64,000 bases of DNA. It comes from Streptomyces sp. NBC_00510 (GTDB lineage: Bacteria; Actinomycetota; Actinomycetes; Streptomycetales; Streptomycetaceae). Each line of letters begins with the position of its first letter. Within the stretch, counting starts at the first letter, position 1. Below, piece by piece: positions 30,499 to 39,448 of this stretch. The position numbers and the translations under genes were made by a program. Below the pieces are notes generated by a model, which was given only the letters and a program-made list of their open reading frames with translations, did not search any database and was not told where the DNA came from. The stretch lies in contig CP107851.1 of the NCBI GenBank assembly GCA_036013505.1, positions 9,596,001 through 9,660,000 of the forward strand, written 5' to 3'.

Positions 30499-33400
30499 TC
30501 AGACGGACCTGCGTGCCGCGGACGCGCCGTTCGGCGATCCGGTGATGGTGAACTGGGAGCCGGGCTCGATCAGTACGTTGCCCTGGGCCGAGTTCGTGAT
30601 CGTGACGTTGGTCAGGGTGGCACTGCCGCGGGCGCCGCTCATCGCGAGGATGCCGGAGCCATTGACGGAGTTGTCGATGCGGACGTCGGTGACCTTGACG
30701 CCGGGCATGGAGCCGCCGCCCGTCTTGAACTGGATGCCGTCGTAGGTCGAGTCGTGGATCTCGGTGTCCCGGATGGTCACGCCCGGGATGTCCGTGCCCT
30801 GGGCGAAGAGCGTGATGGCGCCGAACTCCTGCGCCTCGCCCCAGAACGCGCCGCCCGTCCGGTACAGGGCGTTGCCCGAGATGGTGGTCTGACCGGAGAA
30901 GGGGATCGGGTCGTGGTCGGTGGCGAGCATGATGCCCGGGTAGTTCATCGTGTCGGAGACGATGTTGTTCTCGATGGTGTTGCCGTAGCCGCCGTAGACC
31001 GCGATGCCGTTGGCCCGCCAGGGCAACTGGACGGTGTTGTTGCGGAAGTGGTTGTCGTGGCCGACGTCGACGGAGGTGTCCTTGACGTACTTGCTGGCCC
31101 ACACCGCCAGCGCGTCGTCGCCGGTGTTGCGGAACGAGGAGTTGTAGACGGTGGAGTTGCGGGTGCCGTTGGCGAAGTTGATGCCGTCGGCGTAGGTGTC
31201 GCGGATCCGCACCCCGGTGAACTCCAGTCCGTCGCCGGGGCCCCACAGTTCGGGGATGTTGGAGTAGTCACGGCCGACCCAGACGCCGACGTTGGCGTGC
31301 TCGATCCACACGTTGGTGATCTTCGTGTCCTTGCCGAAGCGCCCGTTGAGGCCGACGCCGCCCTCGGCGTTGCCGTCGCCGCCGCGGATGGTGCCCGAGC
31401 CGAAGATGGCGATGTCGGAGATCTGGGTGTTGCCGTCGATGTCGAAGCCGAAGTTGCCCTCGTGCGGGTGGTTGATGCCGCCGGCGTTCTGCGGCGGGGT
31501 CAGGGTGTAGAGCTGGGAGTGCCACATGCCCGCGCCGCGGATGGTGACGTCCTTGATGCCCACCTGGTTGTACTGGCCGCGGTTGAGCGGGTCGTCGGTG
31601 AGGATCTTCTGCTCCTGCCGCCACTGCCCGGCCGGGATCCACACGCAGGAGATCTGGCCGTTCTGGTCGGCGGTGACCGCCCGCTGGATGGCGTCGGTGT
31701 CGTCGAGCCCGTCGCCGGGGACGGCCCCGTACTCGGTGATCGAGGTGCAGTTGGCCGGCTTGCTCAGCGGGGGAGCCACCTGCTCCAGGTCGATCAGGTC
31801 GATGACGTAGTAGGCCGCCGAGTCGCCCGCGTCGCGCTGCAGACGGAACGTGGTGCCCTGCGGGTACGTGCGCGACAGCAGCGCGTGCGCCTCGTCGAAC
31901 AGCCGCCGCGCGTCGCCGCCGGGCCGGTTGGTCAGCCCCTCCGGGTCGTCGGTGCTGCCGTACAGCCAGCTGTGCTTGGAGGACAGGTTCAGCTTCTGCA
32001 CGAACGTGCCGTCGGCGTACAGGCTGATGGTGGCGTCGGCTCCGCCGCCCGCGGAGGCGTCGGGGATGGAGTTGCGCACCACGATGGAGTTGGTGGACGT
32101 GGTGGAGGTGAACTCGACGTACTGGCCGCCGGAGTCGAGGCGGACGGACTTGCGGCCCGAGGACTCGGTGGCGAAGTTCGTGTGCCCGAAGGTCCGCTTG
32201 GCGTCGGCGGTGAGCAGGGTGCCCTGGTAGCGGCCGTCCTCGGCCTCGTACTCGGTGTACGGCAGGGCGGCGCCGCGTCCGACGACGAGGGACTTGGCGA
32301 GCACGTTGTTGTTCTCGTTGGTCTCGGTGACGACCCCGGTGGCGTCCGCGGTGGCGGTGAGCGTGGCCCCGCCGGCGGTCGCCGTCCAGGTGCCGCTGAT
32401 CGCCACGTTGACCGTGGCACCGGCCGCGACCTGACCGGTCGTGCCGTTCAGCGTGGTGGTGCCGGCCTGGAGCCGGGTCACCGAACCCGCCGCGGCGGCG
32501 GTGATGCCGCGGTTGTGCACGGCGACGGTGAAGGAGACGGACGCGCCCACGGCCGGATTCGCCGGGTTCGTGGCGATGGAGGTCACCTCGAGGTCGGGGC
32601 CGGGGGCCTGGCTGACGACCAGCCGGTCCGCGGCGTTCCGGCTGTTGTTGGTGTCGTCCAGCTCGGCGACCGTGTTGCGCGGGTCGACCACCGTGGAGAC
32701 GGCGTAGCTGCCGGCCGCGCGGGTGCCGGTGGAGACGGCGACGGTGGCGGACGCACCCGGGTCGAGGGCGGGCACGTCGGCGCTGCCGGCGACCGTGCCC
32801 TCCACGCTGACGTCCACGGTCGTCGCGGCCGAGCGCGCGGTGCCGGCGTTGCGGACCCCGGCGTTCACGGTGACCGGGTCCCGCTCCGACGGGGCGGCCG
32901 GTGACCAGGTCAGGCCCGTGACGGTGAGGTCGGGCGCGGGTGCCGCGGTGCCGACGACCTGGAACTCGGCGACCTGCCCGCCGGGCGCGCCGGTGTTGGA
33001 GGAGAACCGCAGGCGCACGTCGGCCCAGCGGCCGCTGACCGGGATGGTCACCGCGTTGCCCGTTCCCGGGCTGAAGGCGTAGTCCGCGCGGTCGCGCAGC
33101 GAGGTGAAGCCGGTGTCGGACGCCCCGCGGCCCAGCACCTGGATGCCCTGGGTCCTGGCGCCCCACACCGGGTCCGGGTTGAGCTTGACCACCACGGCGG
33201 TGACGTCCGCGGCGGAGCCGAGCTTCACGGTGAGGTCCGCCGGGTGGCCGGCCGCCTCCCAGTAGGTGGAGGTGGAGTCGTCGGTGGCGTTGGCGGCGAC
33301 GTAGGTCTGCGTCGACGACGTGGCCTCGACCGGCTTGTTGCGCGCCAGGTTGGTGCCGGTGGGCGGCGGGTCGGTGCTGCCGCCGTCCTCTCCGTAGACC

Positions 33401-33930
33401 TCCAGCTCGGAGAGCTGCGCGGCGTTCCAGCCGGTGTTGCCGGTGACGTTGACGCGGACGTACCGGCCGTTGACGGGTGAGCTCAGGTCCACGGCGACGG
33501 TGTTGGCCTGGGCCGGGTTGAACACCCGGCCGGCGGAGGCGGAGAGCGTGGTGAACGAGGATCCGTCGGTGCTGCTCTGCAGGGAGAGCGTCTGCGTCCG
33601 GGTCTCCCAGCCGGAGGGCAGTTTGAGCACGATCCGGTCGACGGCACGGGTGGCGCCGAGGTCGACCTGCACCCACTGGGGGAAGGAGCCGGCCGGGCCC
33701 TCCCAGTAGGAGGCCTGGGCGCCGTCGGTGGTGTTCCCGGCCGGGTACGCGCCGAGGGAACCGCCCGCCGTGGCAGGGCGGCCGAGGGCGAGGTTGACGT
33801 CGGCGGCGGCAGCGTCCGAGGCCGTGGGGGCTGCCTGGGCGCTGGCGGAGATCGGTAACAGCCCGACCGTCATGAGCCCGGCCAGGACGGCGGCGGACAG
33901 CGACCGTCGGCCGAGGGGTCTCCAATTCAT
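30499..33930 (-). CDS. Secreted modular glucanase, GH87-like (alpha-1,3-glucanase/mycodextranase type)
   Basis: Secreted protein of 1143 residues. A signal peptide (residues 1-34, ending SASAQA) is followed by two discoidin/CBM32-like domains (about 48-185 and 195-325). Two CARDB-like linkers follow (about 335-435 and 440-545), then a CBM6/35-like domain starting YEAEDGRYQG (about 555-690). The C-terminus is a right-handed beta-helix (about 705-1140) with ITEYGAVPGDGLDDTDAIQR, EHANVGVWVGRDYSNI and an acidic pair in NTGDDALAVWAS. This order matches GH87 mycodextranases/alpha-1,3-glucanases; other beta-helix glycosidases remain possible. Codon 25 (33856-33858) is TTA, read by the bldA tRNA in Streptomyces. 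ATG 33930 is chosen for the signal peptide and a GAGG site. Confidence 0.78.
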   Translation of the reverse strand: MNWRPLGRRSLSAAVLAGLMTVGLLPISASAQAAPTASDAAAADVNLALGRPATAGGSLGAYPAGNTTDGAQASYWEGPAGSFPQWVQVDLGATRAVDRIVLKLPSGWETRTQTLSLQSSTDGSSFTTLSASAGRVFNPAQANTVAVDLSSPVNGRYVRVNVTGNTGWNAAQLSELEVYGEDGGSTDPPPTGTNLARNKPVEATSSTQTYVAANATDDSTSTYWEAAGHPADLTVKLGSAADVTAVVVKLNPDPVWGARTQGIQVLGRGASDTGFTSLRDRADYAFSPGTGNAVTIPVSGRWADVRLRFSSNTGAPGGQVAEFQVVGTAAPAPDLTVTGLTWSPAAPSERDPVTVNAGVRNAGTARSAATTVDVSVEGTVAGSADVPALDPGASATVAVSTGTRAAGSYAVSTVVDPRNTVAELDDTNNSRNAADRLVVSQAPGPDLEVTSIATNPANPAVGASVSFTVAVHNRGITAAAAGSVTRLQAGTTTLNGTTGQVAAGATVNVAISGTWTATAGGATLTATADATGVVTETNENNNVLAKSLVVGRGAALPYTEYEAEDGRYQGTLLTADAKRTFGHTNFATESSGRKSVRLDSGGQYVEFTSTTSTNSIVVRNSIPDASAGGGADATISLYADGTFVQKLNLSSKHSWLYGSTDDPEGLTNRPGGDARRLFDEAHALLSRTYPQGTTFRLQRDAGDSAAYYVIDLIDLEQVAPPLSKPANCTSITEYGAVPGDGLDDTDAIQRAVTADQNGQISCVWIPAGQWRQEQKILTDDPLNRGQYNQVGIKDVTIRGAGMWHSQLYTLTPPQNAGGINHPHEGNFGFDIDGNTQISDIAIFGSGTIRGGDGNAEGGVGLNGRFGKDTKITNVWIEHANVGVWVGRDYSNIPELWGPGDGLEFTGVRIRDTYADGINFANGTRNSTVYNSSFRNTGDDALAVWASKYVKDTSVDVGHDNHFRNNTVQLPWRANGIAVYGGYGNTIENNIVSDTMNYPGIMLATDHDPIPFSGQTTISGNALYRTGGAFWGEAQEFGAITLFAQGTDIPGVTIRDTEIHDSTYDGIQFKTGGGSMPGVKVTDVRIDNSVNGSGILAMSGARGSATLTNVTITNSAQGNVLIEPGSQFTITGSPNGASAARRSV

Positions 33931-34081
33931 GGGGTCCTCTATTCCGTGGGGGGCGGGGAGCGCGGCAGCCGGGCGAGGAGGAACCAGGGGGAGCAGGAGA
34001 AGCAGGGGAAGCGGGGACCGAAGGGGACCGTCCCGACATGAGAGCCGGCCATGCACGCCAATTGAGTGAGTCAGTCAACTT

Positions 34082-34317
34082 CTTGCGGAAACCGCGTCAT
34101 TAGGTTTCTCGTACGTCTCGGGTTTGTCAACAGCTTGTAATTCAGGGGTAGTTGAGGCCGAGTCGTGCTTGCGTCACTTGCGGAGCGCTTGCGTGCGTGG
34201 GTCTGTGAGCCATGGCGGCATAGACCCTGGTAGACCTTCAGGACGGCCGTCGGATGAGCCGGCGTCGGCGTGACGCATGCTCGGAGGGAACGCAATTTAT
34301 TGAGTGCTCTACGCAAG
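34082..34317. promoter_or_regulatory. Glucanase upstream region with repeated CTTGCG motifs
   Basis: The 411-bp gap between the glucanase start and the protease terminator holds no convincing gene. It is AT-richer than average. CTTGCG occurs at 34082-34087, 34168-34173, 34177-34182 and 34188-34193, and its complement CGCAAG lies near 34312. The middle three are spaced 9 and 11 bp apart. This could be an operator cluster for a sugar-responsive repressor or activator. Confidence 0.35.
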
Positions 34318-34341
34318 ATCGCCGGCTTCGGGCACGCGAAA

Positions 34342-34381
34342 GGGCCGGTGCCCGGCACGATGTCGTGCCGGGCACCGGCCC
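34342..34381 (-). terminator. Strong terminator of the second S8 protease
   Basis: GGGCCGGTGCCCGGCACGA (34342-34360) pairs perfectly with 34363-34381; only 2 bases separate the arms, so a 40-bp palindrome. It is 9 bp after the minus-strand stop at 34391. Confidence 0.88.
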
Positions 34382-34390
34382 CTCACGGTG

Positions 34391-37300
34391 TCACTTCAGG
34401 CCGAAGGCCCGGGTGACGGTCTGGGTGACTCCGCCGCCGTTGCGCTGCTCGGCGGTGACGCGGATCGACACGTAGCCGGCCCGGTGCGGCGCGTTCAGGG
34501 CCGCCTGCCAGGTGCCCTTCTTCTGCTTGAGCCCCTGCCCCAGCCAGGTCGTGCCGTCGTCGTAGGAGACCTCCAGCCGGACCGAGGAGACCGCGTCCCC
34601 GGCGGCCGAGCTGCCGAGCACCACCGGAGTGACGGAGAGTTCCGTCCTGCGCTGCGCCCGGCCCTCGGCGTCCAGTGCCGTGCCGTAGTCCAACTGCACC
34701 AACGGGACGGCCTGCACACCCTCCGGGGCACCGGAGCTGAAGCGCCACTCGGTGCGGGTGGCGGTGGAGTAGGGGCTGAGCGCGGTGTCGCCCTTGGTGT
34801 CGACGACCAGCCGGTACGGGAGCTTCTCGGGCGCCAGGTCACCGACGCCGAACCAGGGGAAGCCCTCCATGTGGGTCAGCTGCCGGTCGCCCTGGTAGAA
34901 GGAGATCGCCTGGTACATGCCCGACCCGCCGCTGTGCGCCGACCCCGCGTCGCCGAACCCCTGGATGTAGGCGCTCATCGCGTTGTCGCCCCGGTAGGGG
35001 AGGTCGGAGGTGACCATGCGAGGCCGGGTGATCGGCCCGAACCAGCGGTCCTTCTGCACGCTGCCCGCCCGGTAGGTCACCAGGTCCGTCGACGAGCCGC
35101 CCCAGCCGTCCAGTGCGGCGTTCTGCTGCCAGGTGACCCCGGCGGTGACCCAGTCGGTGCGCCGCCCGGGGGCGGCCACCTCGGCGGGGAGCGCGTTGGG
35201 CGAGAACCCGTTGTACGGCGGGTAGTCGTACGACGGGAAGTCCAGCCGCGACTCGGTGACCTGCCGCCCGGGAGGCGGGGTGAAGTCGACGTCGACGCGC
35301 GCGAGGCTGCGGGCGTCCGTCCTGGCGGAGGGATCCGCGGGAATCCCTCCGAGGTGCTGGTCGACCAGGTCGTACAGGTACTTCGGCGCGGGATGCGCCT
35401 CGACCGCCAGCCGCACACCCTTCCTGCCCGCGGCGGTGGCCTCCTTGATCAGCGCCTCCCCTTCGTCCAGGGACAGCGAGGCGACCGGGAGCCGTCCGGT
35501 CGTCACCTTGTCCGGGTCGCCGTACCAGCCGCTGCCGCGGCCCTCACGGTCGTTGACCACCAGGAGCAGCGCCGCACCGGCGGTCCGCGCCGCCGCGGCC
35601 TGATCGGCGGGGGTCACGGCGTCGCTGTCGCGGACCACCACGGCCCGGCCGCGGGCGGACACGCCGGCGTACTCGGCCCGCGTGCCGGTGCCGGCGAAGA
35701 CGGCGTCCAGGCGCGAGGTGCCGTCCCGCAGCGGCCGGGAACCGGGCTGCACGAGGGGGTCGTCGAGCCGGTGGCCCCGGTAGGTGATCTCCAGGGGCCG
35801 CTGCTCGGCGCGGATCCTGGTGGTGAAGACGAAGCTGCCCTTGCGCACCTTGTCCTTGGTCGGCAGCGCCCACAGGCTGTCGTACGTCGCCGAGGGCCAG
35901 ATCCGCTCGCGCAGGGCGCTCCCGTCGCCGGGAGTGGGAGTGCCTGAGGTGAAGGAGCGGTACAGGTCGATCCTGCTGCTCACCACGCTGGTCGGCTGCG
36001 GTGTCGCCACCTTGACCTGGCGGGCCCGGGAGGCGTCGAGCACCACGGATCGGTCGCCGGTGAGCTCGATCTCGGGGGCCGTCAGCACCGCGAGCCCGAG
36101 GGAGTGGGGCCCGTGGAGACCCCGCACGTCCGCGAGCGACGCGACCATGTACGAACCGGGCGCCCAGCGGCTGGTCAGCGACCCGTCGGGAACCCACAGG
36201 TAGGTGGAACCGCCGTCCGCGCTCCGGATCTCGACCTCGCCGCTCACGGGCCGGCCGGAGCGGTCCTTCAGGCGGATGGTGAGGTCGTACTTCTCGGACT
36301 CGACGGAGACCCCGACCGCCGTGTGGACTTCACCGCCCGCGAGGCGTGCCGTGACCCGGGCGGCGTACTGACCCGCCGCGAGGCCCTTCGGGTTCACCAC
36401 GACCTCGGCGGTGGCGGTGCCGTTCGCCGGCACCGTGACGCGGTCGCCGGACAACGCGAACACCTGTGCCGGGGAGTCGCCGCGGTCGACGGAGAGCTGC
36501 AAGGTGATCGGGCGGTCGGTGGTGTTGGCGTAGGTGATCTGCCGCTTGACCGGCTGCCGCTGCGCACCGGGCGACCACCGCACCAGCCCCGCGTCGACCG
36601 ACCCGGTCGCGATGACCTGGTCCTGGTTGTAGGCGGCGGCCACGTTCAGCCGGCCGGTGCCCGCCCGGTAGGGGCTGTAGTCGGGGGTCGGCACGCTGGT
36701 GCCCATCAGGGCGTCCTTGATCTGCCGGCCCGTCCACCGCGGGTGCTTCTGCGCCAGGAGGACGGCCGCCCCGGCGACATGGGGCGTGGCCATGGACGTG
36801 CCGCTGTCGACCCGGTAGAAGCCCTCGCCCCACTCCATGTACTGCGAGCGCGCCGCCAGCACGTCCACGCCGGGGGCGGTCATGTCGGGCTTGATGGCGT
36901 CGCCGTTCATGCGGGGTCCGGCGCTGGAGAACTCGGCGAGGTGGTCGGACGCGTCCACCGCGCCGACGGTGAGTGCGGCGTCCGCCGTCCCCGGCGCCGC
37001 CACACTGTAGGCACCGGGCCCGTCGTTGCCGGCGGCGATGACGAAGAGCGCACCCGTCTCGGCGCTCAGCCGGTTGACGGCCTGGCTCAACGGATCGTCC
37101 TGGGTGTGCCAGCCGCTGACGCCCAGGCTCATGCTGACCACCTTGGCGTGCTCGGTCCGCGCCGCCCACTCCATCCCGGCGATGATCCCCGAAATGGTCC
37201 CGGATCCGCTGTCGTCGAGGACCTTGCCTACCAGCAGGTCGGCGCCGGGGGCGACCCCCCGCTCCTTGCCGCCGGAAGCGGCGCCCGTCCCGGCGACGGT

Positions 37301-38152
37301 GGACGCCGTGTGGGTGCCGTGCCCGTTCCGGTCGACGACGTTCCCGTCCGGGACGAAGCTGCGGGACGCCACGACGCGGTCCACCAGGTCCGGATGGGTG
37401 GCGTCCACCCCGGTGTCGAGGACGGCCACCCGCACCCCGGCCCCCGTGCCTCCCGCGGCCCAGGCGGCGGGCGCCCCGACCTGAGCCGTGGTGTCGGCGA
37501 GCGTCGCCTTCGCCTTGCCGTCGAGCCACACCTTGTCGACGCCGGCGGAGAACCGCGGCGCCGCCGCGGCCTCCTCGGCGTCGGCCCGCGCGGTACCGGT
37601 GAGGGCCGACCAGAAAGCCGCCGCCTTCGACCGCCGGGTGCGGACCGCCTCGCCGCGGACCGAGGGAAGGCTGCGCGTGGTCTCGGCCCCCGGCAGCGCC
37701 GGGGAGCGGGACGTGAGGGTGGCGGCGCCCTCGGTGCGGGTGACGATCAGGGGGAGCGCGCTGAGGTGCGCGTCGTCGTAACCCTGGGCTATCAGCTGTG
37801 TGACGTTGAAGAGTTGCTTGTCGAGCAGCCCCTTCGCGATGTACGCCACCGCCTCGTCGGGGAACACGTAGGTGTCCCCGCCCTCGGTGGCGACGCGCAC
37901 CGAGCCCGTGGCCCCCGGCGCGCGCTCGACCTCCACCGCGGGCGCGGTGCCCTTCGGTCCCTGAGACATCGTCACCTTGTCACCGGTGACCAACGTGACC
38001 CGTGCGGGCGTGCGTTGTGCCTCGGCGGTTGCGGGTGTCGCCGTGGCCGACGGGGAGGGAGGAACGCTGTTCGCCGCTCCAGGGGTGACGAGAGCGACGA
38101 CAACGGCAGCAGCCACGGCCGCCGCATATCTTCGGGTAGAAGGGGGTCTCAC
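34391..38152 (-). CDS. S8 subtilisin-like serine protease with PA domain, secreted, 1253 residues
   Basis: Large extracellular protease. Signal peptide residues 1-28 (RRYAAAVAAAVVVALVTPGA), propeptide to about 225, then the catalytic domain with Asp246 (VLDTGVD), His278 (NGHGTHTAST), Asn in AAGNDGPG and Ser453 (SGTSMATPHVAG). Beyond about 540 come beta-sandwich segments and a protease-associated region (AGALLLVVNDREGRGSGWYG, about 870-930). GTG 38152 is chosen for GGAGGG upstream and a proper signal peptide. It is paralogous to the partial protease at 1-1370 through the N-terminal and catalytic regions. Unlike that one, it has no adjacent LuxR gene. Extracellular nutrient release is the likely role. 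Confidence 0.93.
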   Translation of the reverse strand: MRPPSTRRYAAAVAAAVVVALVTPGAANSVPPSPSATATPATAEAQRTPARVTLVTGDKVTMSQGPKGTAPAVEVERAPGATGSVRVATEGGDTYVFPDEAVAYIAKGLLDKQLFNVTQLIAQGYDDAHLSALPLIVTRTEGAATLTSRSPALPGAETTRSLPSVRGEAVRTRRSKAAAFWSALTGTARADAEEAAAAPRFSAGVDKVWLDGKAKATLADTTAQVGAPAAWAAGGTGAGVRVAVLDTGVDATHPDLVDRVVASRSFVPDGNVVDRNGHGTHTASTVAGTGAASGGKERGVAPGADLLVGKVLDDSGSGTISGIIAGMEWAARTEHAKVVSMSLGVSGWHTQDDPLSQAVNRLSAETGALFVIAAGNDGPGAYSVAAPGTADAALTVGAVDASDHLAEFSSAGPRMNGDAIKPDMTAPGVDVLAARSQYMEWGEGFYRVDSGTSMATPHVAGAAVLLAQKHPRWTGRQIKDALMGTSVPTPDYSPYRAGTGRLNVAAAYNQDQVIATGSVDAGLVRWSPGAQRQPVKRQITYANTTDRPITLQLSVDRGDSPAQVFALSGDRVTVPANGTATAEVVVNPKGLAAGQYAARVTARLAGGEVHTAVGVSVESEKYDLTIRLKDRSGRPVSGEVEIRSADGGSTYLWVPDGSLTSRWAPGSYMVASLADVRGLHGPHSLGLAVLTAPEIELTGDRSVVLDASRARQVKVATPQPTSVVSSRIDLYRSFTSGTPTPGDGSALRERIWPSATYDSLWALPTKDKVRKGSFVFTTRIRAEQRPLEITYRGHRLDDPLVQPGSRPLRDGTSRLDAVFAGTGTRAEYAGVSARGRAVVVRDSDAVTPADQAAAARTAGAALLLVVNDREGRGSGWYGDPDKVTTGRLPVASLSLDEGEALIKEATAAGRKGVRLAVEAHPAPKYLYDLVDQHLGGIPADPSARTDARSLARVDVDFTPPPGRQVTESRLDFPSYDYPPYNGFSPNALPAEVAAPGRRTDWVTAGVTWQQNAALDGWGGSSTDLVTYRAGSVQKDRWFGPITRPRMVTSDLPYRGDNAMSAYIQGFGDAGSAHSGGSGMYQAISFYQGDRQLTHMEGFPWFGVGDLAPEKLPYRLVVDTKGDTALSPYSTATRTEWRFSSGAPEGVQAVPLVQLDYGTALDAEGRAQRRTELSVTPVVLGSSAAGDAVSSVRLEVSYDDGTTWLGQGLKQKKGTWQAALNAPHRAGYVSIRVTAEQRNGGGVTQTVTRAFGLK

Positions 38153-38455
38153 ATTGCCCTCCAGCGTGGATGATTGCACGAATTCGATCACCACTGAAGA
38201 GGGCGTGTAAAGAGCTTGAACCTGAGGCTATCGGAATGTAGCGTTCTCTGTTTTCGGGTCGGATGGGCCTGGTTGCGGCGGCCGGGTGAGGGAGCCTCAG
38301 GAGGCCCGGGTGACCTGCGGGTTAAGGGCCCGGGGGAGTGTCCGCGAAATTTACCGACCGGAAACAAAAGAACTCGACCGCCGACGCGACCGGGGCCCCG
38401 CTTTCCCCGAAAGTTTCGAGGACGGGAATGAATGCTCCCACCGTTGTGCCGTGAA

Positions 38456-38471
38456 TTCGGGAGCTCCCGAA
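38456..38471. promoter_or_regulatory. 16-bp perfect palindrome upstream of methyltransferase
   Basis: TTCGGGAGCTCCCGAA, 136 bp before the methyltransferase ATG, within the 455-bp divergent region between the protease and methyltransferase genes. That region (38153-38607) otherwise holds no convincing gene. Confidence 0.4.
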
Positions 38472-38607
38472 GATGTCGCCATTTGTGACACCAAAGCCGC
38501 GGGGACGGGGCCACCCCGGCCAACTGCCCGTGTTCGCGTACGACATGGTGTGCGAGACTGCCGCGATCGACAGCACGACCGACTCCCCTCGCGCGATGGA
38601 GTGCGTC

Positions 38608-39396
38608 ATGACGACCGGCACCCCCCACTCACCGCGGATCGACACCAGCAGGGCCCACCCGGCGCGCGTGTACGACTGGCTGCTGGGCGGCAAGGACAAC
38701 TACCCCGTCGACGAGGCCGTCGGCGAAAGGCTGCCGCCCGAGGCGCGTGACGCGGCCCGGCAGAACCGGCAGTTCATGCAACGGGCCGCCGCCTGGCTCG
38801 CCGCGCAGGGCGTCGACCAGTTCCTCGACATCGGCTCGGGCATCCCCACCGAACCCAACCTGCACCAGATCGTCCAGCACGTGATACCGGCGGCGAAGGT
38901 CGTCTACACGGACAACGATCCCCTCGTGCTGCACCACGCACAGGCGCTGCTGGCGGGCCGCCCCGAGGGCGTCACGGACTTCCTCGAGGCCGACGTCCGG
39001 CGGCCGGAGGAGATCGTCGAGCACGCGCGGGGCGTCCTGGACTTCACACGCCCCGTCGCGCTCTCGCTCATCGCGCTGCTGCACTTCGTCCCCGACGAGC
39101 AGGATGCCCACAGCATCGTGCGCCCCCTGCTGGCCGCGCTGCCGCCGGGCAGTTACCTCGTCCTGTCCCACGCCGCGTCCGATCTCTTCCCGGAGCTCGC
39201 CGAACAGGTCACCGCCGAGTACGCCAAGGGCGGCATCCGCCTCGGCTTCCGTACGCGCCCGGAAGTCGCCCGCTTCTTCGACGGCCTGGACCTCGTCGCC
39301 CCCGGCCTGGTGACGGCCCCGGAGTGGTTCAGGACCTCCCCGGCGCCGTCCGACGAGGACAGCGGGATCTACGCAGGAGTCGCCCGCGTCCCGTGA
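38608..39396 (+). CDS. S-adenosyl methyltransferase (DUF574/PF04672 type)
   Basis: Protein of 262 residues of a family expanded in Streptomyces. The conserved N-terminus is ARVYDWLLGGKDNYPVDEAV. The SAM motif is QFLDIGSGIPTEPNLHQI, then VVYTDNDPLVLHHAQALL; later LIALLHFVPDE and GSYLVLSHA. The substrate is unknown. ATG 38608 is preceded by GGAG (38598-38601); longer upstream starts are not conserved in style. It is divergent from the S8 protease and convergent with the flavin monooxygenase. Confidence 0.9.
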   Translation: MTTGTPHSPRIDTSRAHPARVYDWLLGGKDNYPVDEAVGERLPPEARDAARQNRQFMQRAAAWLAAQGVDQFLDIGSGIPTEPNLHQIVQHVIPAAKVVYTDNDPLVLHHAQALLAGRPEGVTDFLEADVRRPEEIVEHARGVLDFTRPVALSLIALLHFVPDEQDAHSIVRPLLAALPPGSYLVLSHAASDLFPELAEQVTAEYAKGGIRLGFRTRPEVARFFDGLDLVAPGLVTAPEWFRTSPAPSDEDSGIYAGVARVP

Positions 39397-39448
39397 CGCC
39401 CGAGCCCGCAACGGTACGAGACGCGGTCCGGCCGGGCCGCGGCGTCAC
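39393..39448. terminator. Bidirectional hairpin between convergent genes
   Basis: Outer arms GTGACGCC (39393-39400) and GGCGTCAC (39441-39448) enclose the near-palindrome CGCGGTCCGGCCGGGCCGCG (39422-39441). It overlaps both stop codons. Confidence 0.55.

Noticed and set aside
30442..32904. 820-codon open frame on the plus strand opposite the glucanase
   Set aside because: Val/Gly/Asp-rich reverse-frame shadow of a GC-rich gene; no start context, no domain, and the minus strand has signal peptide and clear domains.
34071..34358. 95-codon minus-strand frame upstream of the glucanase
   Set aside because: It has no ribosome site or family, overlaps the protease terminator and the CTTGCG cluster, and has mixed third positions.
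36104..38173. Long plus-strand frame opposite the second S8 protease
   Set aside because: Arg/Gly/Val-rich shadow frame; the minus strand carries the full catalytic triad.
38216..38431. 71-codon plus-strand frame upstream of the methyltransferase
   Set aside because: No ribosome site, biased composition without codon pattern; better explained as promoter DNA.
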